Below, piece by piece: positions 1 to 8,918 of a stretch of DNA of 57,328 nucleotides. Origin of the DNA: an uncultured Bacteroidales bacterium (GTDB taxonomy: Bacteria > Bacteroidota > Bacteroidia > Bacteroidales > UBA932); assembly GCA_946187865.1 (NCBI GenBank), contig CAMHST010000009.1, forward strand, positions 1 to 57,328. The letters are read 5' to 3'. Position 1 is the first letter of the stretch; each line of letters begins with the position of its first letter. A program made the position numbers and the translations under genes. The notes beneath the pieces are model-generated. The model saw nothing but the letters and a program-made list of their open reading frames with translations. It was not told the origin of the DNA and ran no database searches.

Positions 1-34
1 TTTGTCTGCACATGCCTTGGTGCAGAGAACTACG

Positions 35-55
35 CTGCAAATCTAAGGTTTGCAG
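35..55. other. Short inverted repeat upstream of first gene
   Basis: Seven-base arms CTGCAAA (35-41) and TTTGCAG (49-55) lie about 20 bases before the first gene. There is no T-run after it, so it is not a convincing terminator. It could be an operator or chance. The rest of 1-72 shows nothing else I can support, and the upstream gene is outside the window. Confidence 0.25.
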
Positions 56-72
56 TAATTAAATAAATCATT

Positions 73-1002
73 ATGGAAAAGATTTCAAGACGCAGTGCGC
101 TTAAGTGGATGGGCCTGGGAGTGGCCACCCTTGCTTTTTCTCCTTATGTAAAGGCCGACGAACTCGCCCGCCTTCTGGAAGAGCCTATGCTTCCGGACCC
201 GCTGCATCCGCAGGGGCCGCAAGGCATGCCCCGGCTCAGCTATCAGGAAAAAGAGGTCTATAGCGGTCCCGACGTGATTATCCGTCAGATCGACGAACAC
301 ACCTGGGAAGGCAACGGCCACCTGATGGCCAACGAGACCATCTATCTGGTGGAAGGCAACGACCGGGCCCTGCTGATCGATGCCGGTACCAAGATTGAAG
401 ACCTGGACAAGATCATTGCCGGGATTACCAAGAAGCCGGTGACCCTGGTGGCCACCCACGTGCACCCGGACCACACCGGCAGTGCCATTCACTACTTCCC
501 GGAAATCTGGATCGACGCGGCCGACGAGGTTAATGTCCCCATGTTCATGCAGGATTACAAGGGGAAGGTGAACTACTTCGAGGACGGTCAGGTCTTTGAC
601 CTGGGCGGCCGCCGGATAGAGGTGATTTTCACCCCCGGCCACACCCCCGGCAGCGTCACCTTCTTCGAGATGGACGAAGACCGCAAGTGGGGCTACAGCG
701 GCGATGCTTTCGGCAGCGGCAACCTGCTCCTGACCACCAACTTCTCCACCCTTCTGGCAACCACCACCCGCATCGAGGCCTATATGAAACGCCACGGCAT
801 TCAGAAGATGTATCCGGGCCATTACATGGGGTCCAACCCGGAAACCCTCCAGCGCATCATGGACCTGAAGAAGATGTCGCAGGAGATGATCGACGGCACC
901 CGCAAGGGCGACAGCAACGGCCAGGCGATGATGGGCCTGAACGGCCGGATCCGGGACTACGGCGTGAATGTCAGTTACCGTGACCCCGAAGGATTGAAAT
1001 AA
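73..1002 (+). CDS. Tat-exported metallo-beta-lactamase-fold hydrolase
   Basis: A 309-residue MBL-fold metallohydrolase. The N-terminus carries a twin-arginine motif (SRRSALKWMG, residues 5-14) followed by a hydrophobic stretch, so export by the Tat pathway as a folded metalloprotein is likely. The zinc motif HVHPDH is at residues 129-134, followed by a TPGHTPGS block that supplies the third histidine, a YSGDAF block with the bridging aspartate, and a YPGHY block near the end. This is the usual MBL ligand order. The substrate cannot be read from the sequence: similar exported MBL proteins hydrolyse lactones, esters or beta-lactams. It ends 19 bases before an FMN/esterase fusion on the same strand, so the two are probably co-transcribed and may act in the same periplasmic process. 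The start at 73 is chosen because it places the RR motif correctly. Confidence 0.85.
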   Translation: MEKISRRSALKWMGLGVATLAFSPYVKADELARLLEEPMLPDPLHPQGPQGMPRLSYQEKEVYSGPDVIIRQIDEHTWEGNGHLMANETIYLVEGNDRALLIDAGTKIEDLDKIIAGITKKPVTLVATHVHPDHTGSAIHYFPEIWIDAADEVNVPMFMQDYKGKVNYFEDGQVFDLGGRRIEVIFTPGHTPGSVTFFEMDEDRKWGYSGDAFGSGNLLLTTNFSTLLATTTRIEAYMKRHGIQKMYPGHYMGSNPETLQRIMDLKKMSQEMIDGTRKGDSNGQAMMGLNGRIRDYGVNVSYRDPEGLK

Positions 1003-1021
1003 GCGAAACAAAGGATAGATT

Positions 1022-2941
1022 ATGAAAAAGGTTTTGTTGCTTGCGGCCATCGGGGCCGTATTGGGAGGCGCATCTCTGGTAAGCACTTCCTGTGGCGGAA
1101 ACGCACGGGGTAATTCCGACACGCTGAAAATCAACACTACGGATTTCACGGAGGATATCATCGGCCATAACGGACCTGTCCCTGTGGAAATTACGCTGGT
1201 CAAGGGCGTGATTACCGGCATCGAGCCGCTTGCCAACCGCGAGGGGCCGCGATATATGGAGATGATCCGCCAGGCAGGGCTGTTTGAAAAGCTTAACGGG
1301 AAAACCCTGGAGGAAGCCAAGCAGGTGACGCTGGACGCCGTGAGCGGCGCAACCGTTTCTTCTTCGGCCTATATCAAAAGCATCAAGGCCGGCCTGGAAG
1401 ACGGCGGTGCTTATCAGAAAAGCATCAAAGTGATTACCGAGGCCACGGTGAAGCAGGGCAAGGTGAAAGGCCTGGTGGAGCACGGCATGGGTTCTTTCAA
1501 GGCCATCCCCTTTGCCGAGGCACCCGTGGGTGAGCTGCGTTGGAAGGCTCCCGTGCCCAAGAAGCCCTGGAGCGGCGTACTGGAAGCCACGGAATTCGCC
1601 GGCATGCCTCCGCAGCAGACCCGTTCCTGGCCCGGCGCCCCGGCGCCCAAGGTGACGGAAGACTGTCTGTATGTGAACATCCAGACGCCTGCAGAGAACG
1701 CGAAGGCGAACCTGCCGGTACTGGTGTGGATCCATGGCGGCGGTTTCATCACCGGTGACGCCAACTCCAACGACGGCGCCAAGTTCGCCAAGCAGGGAAT
1801 CGTGTATGTGAGCCTGAGCTACCGTACCGGCGCCCTGGGCTTCCTCTCCCTTCCGGAGCTTTCCGCCGAGAACGAGCGGGGCATTTCCGGCAACTACGGC
1901 CTGCTGGACATGATTGAAGGCCTCAAGTGGGTGAAAGAGAACATCGCAGCCTTCGGCGGCGACCCTTCCAAAGTGACCATCATGGGCGAGAGCGCCGGTG
2001 CCATCGCCGTGAGCATGCTCTGCGCCTCTCCGCTGGCAAAGGGCCTTTTCCGCGGCGCCATTTCCGAGAGCGGCGGCTCTTTCTGCCCGGTAGATGCCGT
2101 CCGCGTAGATAACAACGGCATCCGCGACGTCAAGGGCTCGGAGCAGTACGGCCTGGACTGGATGAAGCGGATCGGCGTCTCATCCCTGGCACAGCTCCGG
2201 GAGACGCCCTGGGAGACACTGGTTTCGGACGAGCAGTCCGGCGGCGTGGGCGGTTTCTGGCCCACGGTAGACGGCTACGTGCTCCCGGACGACCAATACA
2301 AAATGTATGAGGCCGGTAACTACAACGACGTGAATGTGCTCATCGGCACCAATTCCGACGAGGGCGCCATGTTCTGCCGTCCCACCCAGCTGGCCAAGTA
2401 CAAGGCCGACATCAAGGCGGAATACGGCCCCTTCGCCGAGCGGATGCTCCGGCTGTATCCTGCCACCACCGACGAGGAGACGTTCGGAGCCCTCTCCGAC
2501 ATCTTCCGCGAGACGGCTTTCTCCTGGCCCACCTGGGCCTGGGCCAATCTCCAGAACAAGACCGGCAAGGGAAAAGTGTACATGTACTTCTTCGACCAGT
2601 TCGACCCGGAAAGGCCGATGTTCGGCGGCCCCGGCGCCCCCAAACCCCGCGGCGCCAACCATGCCTCCGAGCTTCCCTACGTGTTCGGCTCTTCCTGGGG
2701 CCGTCCCTTCGAAGGCGGCGACAAGGCCGTGAGCGATGCCATGAATACCTACTGGGCCAACTTCGTGAAGACCGGAGACCCCAACGGCGAAGGCCTGGAC
2801 AACTGGCCGGTGTACCGGGACGGTGAAAAGAGTGTGATGCTGTTTAAGAACGGTACTTCTCTGATTGAAACGCCCAACAAGCCCCAGCTGGAGCTGATGG
2901 AAGAATACTTTGCCTGGAAGCGCCAGCAGCCCATCCGCTAG
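1022..2941 (+). CDS. FMN-binding domain / type B carboxylesterase fusion lipoprotein
   Basis: A 639-residue protein with a lipobox (STSC, Cys24), so probably membrane-anchored. Residues about 35-130 resemble the FMN_bind domain and contain DAVSGATVS (105-113), which fits the motif that the flavin transferase ApbE modifies with FMN on its last Ser/Thr. Residues about 140-639 are a type B carboxylesterase: oxyanion HGGG (238-241), nucleophile elbow GESAG with Ser324, an acid-bearing block NSDEGAM, and a histidine in the block NHASELPY. Carboxylesterases of this family are usually about 500 residues, so the extra N-terminus is the flavin domain. The fusion is unusual. A reasonable inference is that ester hydrolysis is coupled to reduction of the released acid, for instance a hydroxycinnamate, but nothing in the sequence proves it. 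It is likely in an operon with the MBL protein upstream. A bidirectional terminator follows. Confidence 0.85.
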   Translation: MKKVLLLAAIGAVLGGASLVSTSCGGNARGNSDTLKINTTDFTEDIIGHNGPVPVEITLVKGVITGIEPLANREGPRYMEMIRQAGLFEKLNGKTLEEAKQVTLDAVSGATVSSSAYIKSIKAGLEDGGAYQKSIKVITEATVKQGKVKGLVEHGMGSFKAIPFAEAPVGELRWKAPVPKKPWSGVLEATEFAGMPPQQTRSWPGAPAPKVTEDCLYVNIQTPAENAKANLPVLVWIHGGGFITGDANSNDGAKFAKQGIVYVSLSYRTGALGFLSLPELSAENERGISGNYGLLDMIEGLKWVKENIAAFGGDPSKVTIMGESAGAIAVSMLCASPLAKGLFRGAISESGGSFCPVDAVRVDNNGIRDVKGSEQYGLDWMKRIGVSSLAQLRETPWETLVSDEQSGGVGGFWPTVDGYVLPDDQYKMYEAGNYNDVNVLIGTNSDEGAMFCRPTQLAKYKADIKAEYGPFAERMLRLYPATTDEETFGALSDIFRETAFSWPTWAWANLQNKTGKGKVYMYFFDQFDPERPMFGGPGAPKPRGANHASELPYVFGSSWGRPFEGGDKAVSDAMNTYWANFVKTGDPNGEGLDNWPVYRDGEKSVMLFKNGTSLIETPNKPQLELMEEYFAWKRQQPIR

Positions 2942-2958
2942 TCCTTCCCAGACAATAA

Positions 2959-3002
2959 ACAATAAAACGACCGGTACTCGCTGTACCCGGTCGTTTTATT
3001 GT
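2959..3002. terminator. Bidirectional hairpin terminator
   Basis: Arms 2959-2977 and 2983-3002 form a long stem with one bulged base and a 5-base loop. The outer part is A-rich on the left and T-rich on the right, so it works in either direction. It sits between the convergent FMN/esterase fusion (+) and GH106 (-) genes. Confidence 0.8.
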
Positions 3003-3019
3003 GCGGTTTTCGGGTAAAG

Positions 3020-6000
3020 CTACTTCACCAGTTTCTCCAGGACCACCGGGCCCATGAGGCCGGAGGGGGTGAGGGGAGAATCGGCCTGGTAGAAGGGCAT
3101 CGTGGTGTAGGTGAGCTTCTTGGCACCCGGCTGGGCGTCGCCGATGAGGCGGTTGGGCCAGGTGTTCACCACCTTTACCTCGATGGTGTTCTTGCCGGGT
3201 TTCAGGGTGCCCGTCCAGTCTACCTTGTAAGGGGCCTTCCAGAGGAATTCCACGTGCTCGCCGTTGATGAACACGTCGGCCATCTGGCCCACGCTGCCCA
3301 GGTCTATGCGGAGGCCGTCGGCCTTCTCCTTCTTGCCCAGGGTGAAGGTGTTGGTGTAGGTGGCAATGCCGGAGAAGTACTTCACGGCTTCTTCCTCAGA
3401 TTCGGTGTAGGAGGAAAGCGTGGCAAAGGTACGGCTGCCCTCGGGAGCGCCCAGTCCCTCGAAGGTGACATTCCAGGCACCGTCCAGGGCCAGGGTGCCG
3501 GCGGTCTTGGGGGCGATGTATTCGGGCTTGGGCGCGCCGTTCTTGTCGAAGACCAGGAACAGGGCCTGGTTGGCCTCCAACTGCAGGACGCCGTCTTTAT
3601 ACACGCCCGGGAGTTCCTTGCCGGTCTCCGGGTTGAGCACGGTGCAGACGCCCTTTCCATCGCGGCAGACAATCTGCGGGCTGGCGGGCTGGTCGGAGAA
3701 GTTGCGCACCCAATAGATCTCCTTGTCACCGTCGGTGCGGTGCACGAAGCGGATCTGGGACGGCCAGCTGTACTGGAAGTCCGGCTCTACGGTCTCGGCG
3801 AGCAGGCGGCTGAGCTGGGTGGTGTGCACGTTGGCGCGGCCGGCGTTCCAGATGTCGGCTACCAGGCGGTCGAACTCGGCCTGGCAGTCGGTCATGCCGG
3901 CGGGTTTCACGGGCTTCTGGCCCACGATCACGGCGCCTTCCCTGGCCAGCTGGTCCAGCTTGCGGAGCACCTCGATGCTCATCACCTGGCAGTGTTCGCC
4001 CAGCACCAGCACCTTATACTGCATGCCGGACGGGGTGACCAGCTTGCCGTCCTTCACGGAAACCACGTTCAGGAGGCCGTAGGGGTTGATGAAGTCATAG
4101 GAATACTGCTCGGGCACTTCCGGGAGCTCGTGGCCGTAGATGCCGGCAATGTTGGTGTCTTCTCCGTAGTACCAGAGCACGTCGGCCACATAATGGCCTC
4201 TCTGGAGCATGTAGCAGCTGCGGGCCAGGTAGTCGGCCCAGTAGCGGGCGTAAGGGGCCCAGGTGTCGTGGCGGTTGAACCACTGGCCGAAGATCATCAG
4301 GCCCAGACCGGGCTTGTGGGCGTCGGAGGGCTGATGGGCGCTCTCGTGGATCACGAAGCGGGTGATGCCGCTGAACATGGCGATGTCGGCCATGGTCTTG
4401 AGGTTGCCGGGATAGTAGCTCCAGGCGTTGCCGCTGAGACCGGCTGCCGTAAACGACTCGGCGGCAGCGATGTTCTGTCCGTAGACATGGGCGGTGGAGG
4501 CCGATTCACGGATGTCGGCCTGGGCCATTACCAGCGCGGAGCCGCCACCGGTTCCGGGCATCCAGAAGGCGCTCATGGGCACGGCGGCCGTCATCTTGAG
4601 GTCCATGCCGTCGCCCACGTAAACGCGGCCGTTCTCGTGGGATTCCGTGTAGCGGCCTTTCATGCCGTATTCCTTGGCAATGACATTGATGCGGTCGTAG
4701 TTGGCGGCGAACATTTCGCCGATGGTCTCCCGCCAGTCGAAGAGGAACTGCTCCGTCTTCTCCGCGCTCTGGATGATCTCTCCGGTAAGGGCCGGATACC
4801 AGGGCACGGGGTTGTACCCGCGGCGCTCGGTGAACTTGGCGGCGATTTCGGGGGTCCAGGTCATCTGCTCGGCCTCATAGCTGTCGGTGAGGATGTACTG
4901 GATGCCGTGCTGGCCCACCATGCCGCCGGCCGCCTCTTTATACATGTCCATGTACTGGCGGAAATAGTCCATCCAGGCGGCTTCGTCCAGCTTGTCCACC
5001 TCCAGGCCCGTAGCCTCCGGGGGAGCGGGGTGGTTCTGCTTGCCGGTGAGGGAGGCGCCGAAGCGGTAGATGCGCCAGTTGCCGGCCGGGACATTCCAGG
5101 TCAGGACCCCATTGGCACACTGGGCGGTGAGGTCGATGGTCTCCTCTACGGGAGCGTCGGTTTCCGGGGTGGGGAAGTCCATCAGGTCGTGCGGGGCGGC
5201 GAATCCCGCCTTTTCTTCCGCGTGGTTGACCTTGGTCACCGTGTGCAGGACAAACTCATGGATAGGGGTTCCCTTAGGAGCCGGCATGTTGTAGCCGTAG
5301 GCCGCGTACGTGCGGTCGGCCACGGGATTGGCTACGCAGAGGCGGAAATACCGGGCCGATGTAGACGGAATGTCTACCGTCTGCTGGGCCACGGAACCGG
5401 AGGGAATGTGGCAGACATCTTCCCACTTGACGCCGTCCTGGCTGCATTGAAGGAGGTTGTTGTAGGAGGGGGATTCGGAAGCCCACTGGCCGCGGACAGC
5501 GCCGCCCACCAGGGTGAGGGCCTTCACGGTAATCTCCTCAGGGAAGGAATACTGGATCCAGGCGTGGGTGCCGGAGGGGTTGGAAAGAAGTTCCGACCCG
5601 TTGGCCAGATCGCCGTCGGAGAGCTGGCTCACGGTGAAATCACCGCCGCTGGTGGTGACGCTGGCGCCCAGCTGGGCGAGGGTCTTCTCCGCATCCGGGA
5701 TGCGGACGGCCACCACGGCCACGTCCTTGTACCAGGGTGCCACGTCGGCCGGAGCGGTGGAGAGCGCTCCGCCGGCTCCCGCATTCTGGAACTTGCCCAC
5801 GGTGGTAAAAGGCTCCGGCAGGGTAATCACCTGCGGCTTCTTGGCCTTGGGGTTGCCCGTTACATCCAGCGTACGCCAGGTGAGCTTTTTCATGGCGTTC
5901 TCCGGCTTCACCCAGGGACCGCCCGTGGAGCTCCAGCCCGGGGCCGATGCAATCGCCACTTCCATGCCCAGTTCGTCGGCATATCGGATGGCATAGCGGA

Positions 6001-6292
6001 AAGCGTCCTTCCACTCGTCCTGCATGTAGGGGAGGCGCTTGACGATGGTCTGTCCGCCGCCCATCATGGTGCCGCCGGCGTCAAACTGCTGCACGCCGCC
6101 GATGCCGGAGGCTTTCATCCAGTCCAGGTCTGCCTTGATGCCTTCCTTGGAGATATTGCTGTCCATCCAGTGCCACCAGACACGGATGCGGGCTTCCTGC
6201 GGAGGATTCTGGAAATCTTTGGAGTAATCCTGCGCAAGGGCCGAAGCCCCCGTCAGGAGCCCGGCCAGAAGGAGAAAGAATTTACTTTTCAT
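3020..6292 (-). CDS. GH106-type alpha-L-rhamnosidase (copy 1)
   Basis: A 1090-residue secreted glycosidase with a Sec signal peptide (cleavage near ALA-QD). The N-terminal signature IRVWWHWMDSNISKEGI and the block PGWSSTGGPWVKPE are characteristic of glycoside hydrolase family 106, whose members release alpha-L-rhamnose from pectic glycans or rhamnosylated compounds. Glu-containing blocks TESHENGR and VIHESAHQPSD in the middle probably hold catalytic residues. The last ~130 residues resemble the galactose-binding beta-sandwich of GH2-type enzymes (TYTNTFTLG, VFINGEHV, WPNRLIGDA). Its length is normal for the family. It is transcribed alone from a -7 box at 6335-6342 and ends at a shared terminator. 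A second GH106 paralogue lies at 25928-29221; both share SLTGKQNHPAP and ATGLEVDKLD. The exact linkage cleaved cannot be told. Confidence 0.9.
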   Translation of the reverse strand: MKSKFFLLLAGLLTGASALAQDYSKDFQNPPQEARIRVWWHWMDSNISKEGIKADLDWMKASGIGGVQQFDAGGTMMGGGQTIVKRLPYMQDEWKDAFRYAIRYADELGMEVAIASAPGWSSTGGPWVKPENAMKKLTWRTLDVTGNPKAKKPQVITLPEPFTTVGKFQNAGAGGALSTAPADVAPWYKDVAVVAVRIPDAEKTLAQLGASVTTSGGDFTVSQLSDGDLANGSELLSNPSGTHAWIQYSFPEEITVKALTLVGGAVRGQWASESPSYNNLLQCSQDGVKWEDVCHIPSGSVAQQTVDIPSTSARYFRLCVANPVADRTYAAYGYNMPAPKGTPIHEFVLHTVTKVNHAEEKAGFAAPHDLMDFPTPETDAPVEETIDLTAQCANGVLTWNVPAGNWRIYRFGASLTGKQNHPAPPEATGLEVDKLDEAAWMDYFRQYMDMYKEAAGGMVGQHGIQYILTDSYEAEQMTWTPEIAAKFTERRGYNPVPWYPALTGEIIQSAEKTEQFLFDWRETIGEMFAANYDRINVIAKEYGMKGRYTESHENGRVYVGDGMDLKMTAAVPMSAFWMPGTGGGSALVMAQADIRESASTAHVYGQNIAAAESFTAAGLSGNAWSYYPGNLKTMADIAMFSGITRFVIHESAHQPSDAHKPGLGLMIFGQWFNRHDTWAPYARYWADYLARSCYMLQRGHYVADVLWYYGEDTNIAGIYGHELPEVPEQYSYDFINPYGLLNVVSVKDGKLVTPSGMQYKVLVLGEHCQVMSIEVLRKLDQLAREGAVIVGQKPVKPAGMTDCQAEFDRLVADIWNAGRANVHTTQLSRLLAETVEPDFQYSWPSQIRFVHRTDGDKEIYWVRNFSDQPASPQIVCRDGKGVCTVLNPETGKELPGVYKDGVLQLEANQALFLVFDKNGAPKPEYIAPKTAGTLALDGAWNVTFEGLGAPEGSRTFATLSSYTESEEEAVKYFSGIATYTNTFTLGKKEKADGLRIDLGSVGQMADVFINGEHVEFLWKAPYKVDWTGTLKPGKNTIEVKVVNTWPNRLIGDAQPGAKKLTYTTMPFYQADSPLTPSGLMGPVVLEKLVK

Positions 6293-6334
6293 ATAGGTTG
6301 GTTATTGAGTTTGGTCGGTTATAGAGTTTCTGCA

Positions 6335-6342
6335 CAAAGATA
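6335..6342 (-). promoter_or_regulatory. -7 promoter box for GH106 copy 1
   Basis: Reads TATCTTTG on the minus strand, a perfect match to the Bacteroidota TAnnTTTG box, about 42 bases before the GH106 start. I see no good TTTG at -33. The remaining 6343-6541 gap (A/T-rich with a GC-rich patch around 6415-6425) holds only a weak GACCTTTG (6512-6519) that might serve the next gene. Confidence 0.65.
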
Positions 6343-6541
6343 CACCGATTTCACCTCTGTTATGGGGATGAAATGCGGAATAAACTTTGATTTTTGGCAA
6401 TAATCCTGTTATTCGCCGGCGCCGGAAGTGCAGTACTCGATCATCCGGGCCTGTTTCGGAAAAATCCTAACCAGGAAAGGACAACTGCTAAAAATTGCCA
6501 GATTTTATGTCGACCTTTGCAGCCGGATTAAAACAGCGATT

Positions 6542-6916
6542 ATGAATTTCAGCGGTATACTTATCGGGGCGGCCGTTTTTGTGACCATCGGCCTTTTCCA
6601 TCCCTTCGTGATCAAGATGGAATATCATTTCGGGAAGCAGAGCTGGTGGGTTTTCCTGCTTATCGGCCTGGTGTGCTCGGCGGCGTCGCTGCTGGTGGCC
6701 GGCAAAACGGTCTCCATCCTGCTGGGTGTGGTGGCGTTTTCCGGCTTCTGGGGCATCCACGAGATGCTTTCGCAGGAAATGCGGGTGCTGCGGGGATGGT
6801 TCCCGGAGAATCCCAAACGGCATGCCTATTACGAGGAGCGCCGGCGGCAGCTCAAAGATGTCATCGGCCCGTTCCCCTCGCATGACCATCTGAAGGGAAA
6901 GACTCGCTCCAGGTAG
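6542..6916 (+). CDS. DUF4491 family small membrane protein
   Basis: A 124-residue protein starting MNFSGILIGAAVF. It has three hydrophobic segments (about residues 4-20, 34-52 and 56-72), followed by a charged tail with FPENPKRHAYYEERRRQ. This architecture matches the DUF4491 family, small inner-membrane proteins common in Bacteroidota with no known function. An upstream in-frame codon at 6428 would add 38 residues rich in charged and aromatic amino acids without family resemblance; the start at 6542 is preferred because it begins directly at the first membrane segment and fits the family length. It lies between two carbohydrate-active genes, with no evident functional link to them. Confidence 0.75.
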   Translation: MNFSGILIGAAVFVTIGLFHPFVIKMEYHFGKQSWWVFLLIGLVCSAASLLVAGKTVSILLGVVAFSGFWGIHEMLSQEMRVLRGWFPENPKRHAYYEERRRQLKDVIGPFPSHDHLKGKTRSR

Positions 6917-6936
6917 CTGGCGGGCCTTTTCTTTTT

Positions 6937-6985
6937 GAAATGGCGGTTTTTTTTCGTAACTTGCCTTGAATTTAACCGCCATTTC
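6937..6985. repeat. 12-bp inverted repeat at GH43 start
   Basis: Perfect arms GAAATGGCGGTT (6937-6948) and AACCGCCATTTC (6974-6985) are separated by 25 bases, and the right arm ends one base before the ATG at 6987. A weak -7-like TAACTTGC (6957-6964) lies in the loop. It could be an RNA hairpin hiding the translation start, or a DNA operator flanking the promoter. Confidence 0.55.
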
Positions 6986-6986
6986 C

Positions 6987-8831
6987 ATGAAAAAGACTTT
7001 CTGTTCAATCCTTTTCGCCGGCCTTCTGCTGCTTCCCGGATGCGGGAACAAGGTGAAGGTGTCGCGCGTTATTACCAATCCCATCGACCTCAACTATTCC
7101 TTCCATCGGGAAGAGACAGATGAGGAGGTGCTCAAGAGCATTCCGCCGGAGTATCTCGCGCAGATGACGCCGGAGATGATGCAGCAGGCCATCGCCATGA
7201 TCCGCAGCCGCTCGGCCGATGGCAACAGCGCCCGCGAGGCGGCAGACCCGGTGGTGCAGATTTACAAGGGCAGATACTATCTGTTTCCCTCCAAGAGCAA
7301 AGGCTACTGGAGCTCGGACGATATGCAGTACTGGAAGTACATTCCCTGCGACAAACTGCCCATCGACCTGTACGCCCCCACGGTGATGGTGTACAAGGAC
7401 GAGCTCTACTGGATGGTCTCGGACATCAACGAGCTGTACAAGACCACCGATCCGGAAAGCGGGGACGCCTGGCAGCTGGTGACGGACAAGCTGGTGCTGT
7501 ATCCGGAGGCCCCGGAGCGCACCGGACACGACCCGGACCTGTTTCCGGACGAGGACGGCAAGGTGTATCTCTACTGGGGCTGCAGCGACGTGGACGTAAT
7601 CCGCGGCATCCAGCTGGATCCGGAGAACGGCTTTGCCCCCATTGGGAAAGAGGTTGTCCTGATTACCCACCGGGAGGCCGATTACGGCTGGGAACAGCCC
7701 GGAGACCTGAACGAGCGGGCCAAGCCCGGTTACAACGAGGGTCCCAACATCTTCAAATACAACGGAAAATACTATCTGCATTACGCCGCTCCCGGAACGG
7801 AGTTCGACTCTTACGGAGACGGCCTGTATGTGGCCGACAGCCCGCTGGGTCCCTTCGAGCACGCCGATTACTCTCCCGTGAGCGTGAAGCCGGGCGGCTG
7901 GATGACCGGCGCCGGCCATGGCGACACCTTCCAGGACAAGTACGGCAACTGGTGGCACGTGGCCTCCACGGTGATCAGCCAGCGGATGAACTTCGAGCGC
8001 CGGATTGGCTTTTTCCCGGCCGTGATGACTCCCAAGGGCCATTTCTATGTGCTCACCGAGTGGTCGGACTATCCGTATGTGCTGCCGGACGGCCCGGTGG
8101 ATTTTGCCAAAAACGCCCCCTGGACGGGCTGGATGGACCTCTCCATCCACAAGACAGCCTCGGCTTCCAGCCAGTTGGAAGGGCATGAAGCCGCCAAGGC
8201 AGGGGACAATACCGTCAAAACCTGGTGGAGCGCAGCAACCGGAGATGCCGGAGAATGGCTCTGCATCGACCTTGGCCAGGTTTGCCGGGTGAATGCCGTG
8301 CAGCCCAACTTTGCCGATGAAGGCTTCGGCTTCTACAAGGCCGATGAACCCAAGACGCCCTACCGGTATGTGGTGGAAGTCTCCCGGGACGGACAGAAAT
8401 GGCAGCAGGTCTTTGACCGGACCGGCGCCACCGCCGACAATCCGCACGAACTGCTGGTGTTGGACAAGGCGGTGAAGGCCCGCTACGTCCGCGTAACCAG
8501 CAGCGCTCCGGTGACCGGAAAATTCTCCCTGTTCGACCTCCGTGTCTTCGGCCTGGCTCCCGGCAACAAGCCCGCCGCGGTTACCGGCCTCCAGGCCGAA
8601 AGGGGGGCAGATGCCCGCCGGATCAAGGTCTCCTGGCCTGCCGTGCCGGGCGCCGAGGGCTACGTGCTCCGCTGGGGCACCGACCCTGACGAACTGTACC
8701 TGACCTGCCAGACGGAAGCCCCCGAAAAGGAACTGGGCCTGTTCTCCAAGGGACAGACCTACTATTTCCGGGTCGATTCCTTCAACGGCAGCGGCGTCAC
8801 CCCTGGCGTGGAGCAGATCCAGGTGCAGTAA
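6987..8831 (+). CDS. GH43 family glycosidase with F5/8-C and FN3 domains, lipoprotein
   Basis: A 614-residue lipoprotein (lipobox LLPGC). Residues about 85-380 form a five-bladed GH43 propeller: ADPVVQIYKGRYYLF near the start holds the presumed base Asp, GHDPDLFPDE the pKa-modulating Asp, and YNEGPNIF the presumed acid Glu251. GH43 enzymes remove alpha-L-arabinofuranose, beta-xylose or beta-galactose. After the propeller comes an F5/8 type C (discoidin-like, CBM32-like) domain at roughly 385-520 (LSIHKTASASSQ to FDLRVFG), then a fibronectin type III domain at 530-614. The start at 6987 is chosen over 6966 because MKKTF begins a proper lipoprotein signal. An inverted repeat directly precedes the start codon. 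The exact sugar specificity cannot be assigned. Confidence 0.85.
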   Translation: MKKTFCSILFAGLLLLPGCGNKVKVSRVITNPIDLNYSFHREETDEEVLKSIPPEYLAQMTPEMMQQAIAMIRSRSADGNSAREAADPVVQIYKGRYYLFPSKSKGYWSSDDMQYWKYIPCDKLPIDLYAPTVMVYKDELYWMVSDINELYKTTDPESGDAWQLVTDKLVLYPEAPERTGHDPDLFPDEDGKVYLYWGCSDVDVIRGIQLDPENGFAPIGKEVVLITHREADYGWEQPGDLNERAKPGYNEGPNIFKYNGKYYLHYAAPGTEFDSYGDGLYVADSPLGPFEHADYSPVSVKPGGWMTGAGHGDTFQDKYGNWWHVASTVISQRMNFERRIGFFPAVMTPKGHFYVLTEWSDYPYVLPDGPVDFAKNAPWTGWMDLSIHKTASASSQLEGHEAAKAGDNTVKTWWSAATGDAGEWLCIDLGQVCRVNAVQPNFADEGFGFYKADEPKTPYRYVVEVSRDGQKWQQVFDRTGATADNPHELLVLDKAVKARYVRVTSSAPVTGKFSLFDLRVFGLAPGNKPAAVTGLQAERGADARRIKVSWPAVPGAEGYVLRWGTDPDELYLTCQTEAPEKELGLFSKGQTYYFRVDSFNGSGVTPGVEQIQVQ

Positions 8832-8865
8832 GGGCTTGTTTTATCGAAATAGATGAAAAGGGATG

Positions 8866-8897
8866 TTTGCTAAAACGATTAAAAAAATGTATTTTTG
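8866..8897 (+). promoter_or_regulatory. Promoter of GH120-GH2 operon
   Basis: TTTG (8866-8869), a 20-base spacer, then TATTTTTG (8890-8897). Both Bacteroidota elements match perfectly with standard spacing. The predicted transcript starts near 8901, about 18 bases before the ATG at 8919. Confidence 0.85.
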
Positions 8898-8918
8898 TGC
8901 ACCAAACCATTACCATCT

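Noticed and set aside
35..55. Inverted repeat as terminator of an upstream gene
   Set aside because: Only seven paired bases and no T-run follows.
2999..6403. Very long open frame antisense to GH106 copy 1
   Set aside because: GC-rich codon use leaves the opposite strand without stops; the translation lacks any family motif, and a terminator and promoter fit the minus-strand gene.
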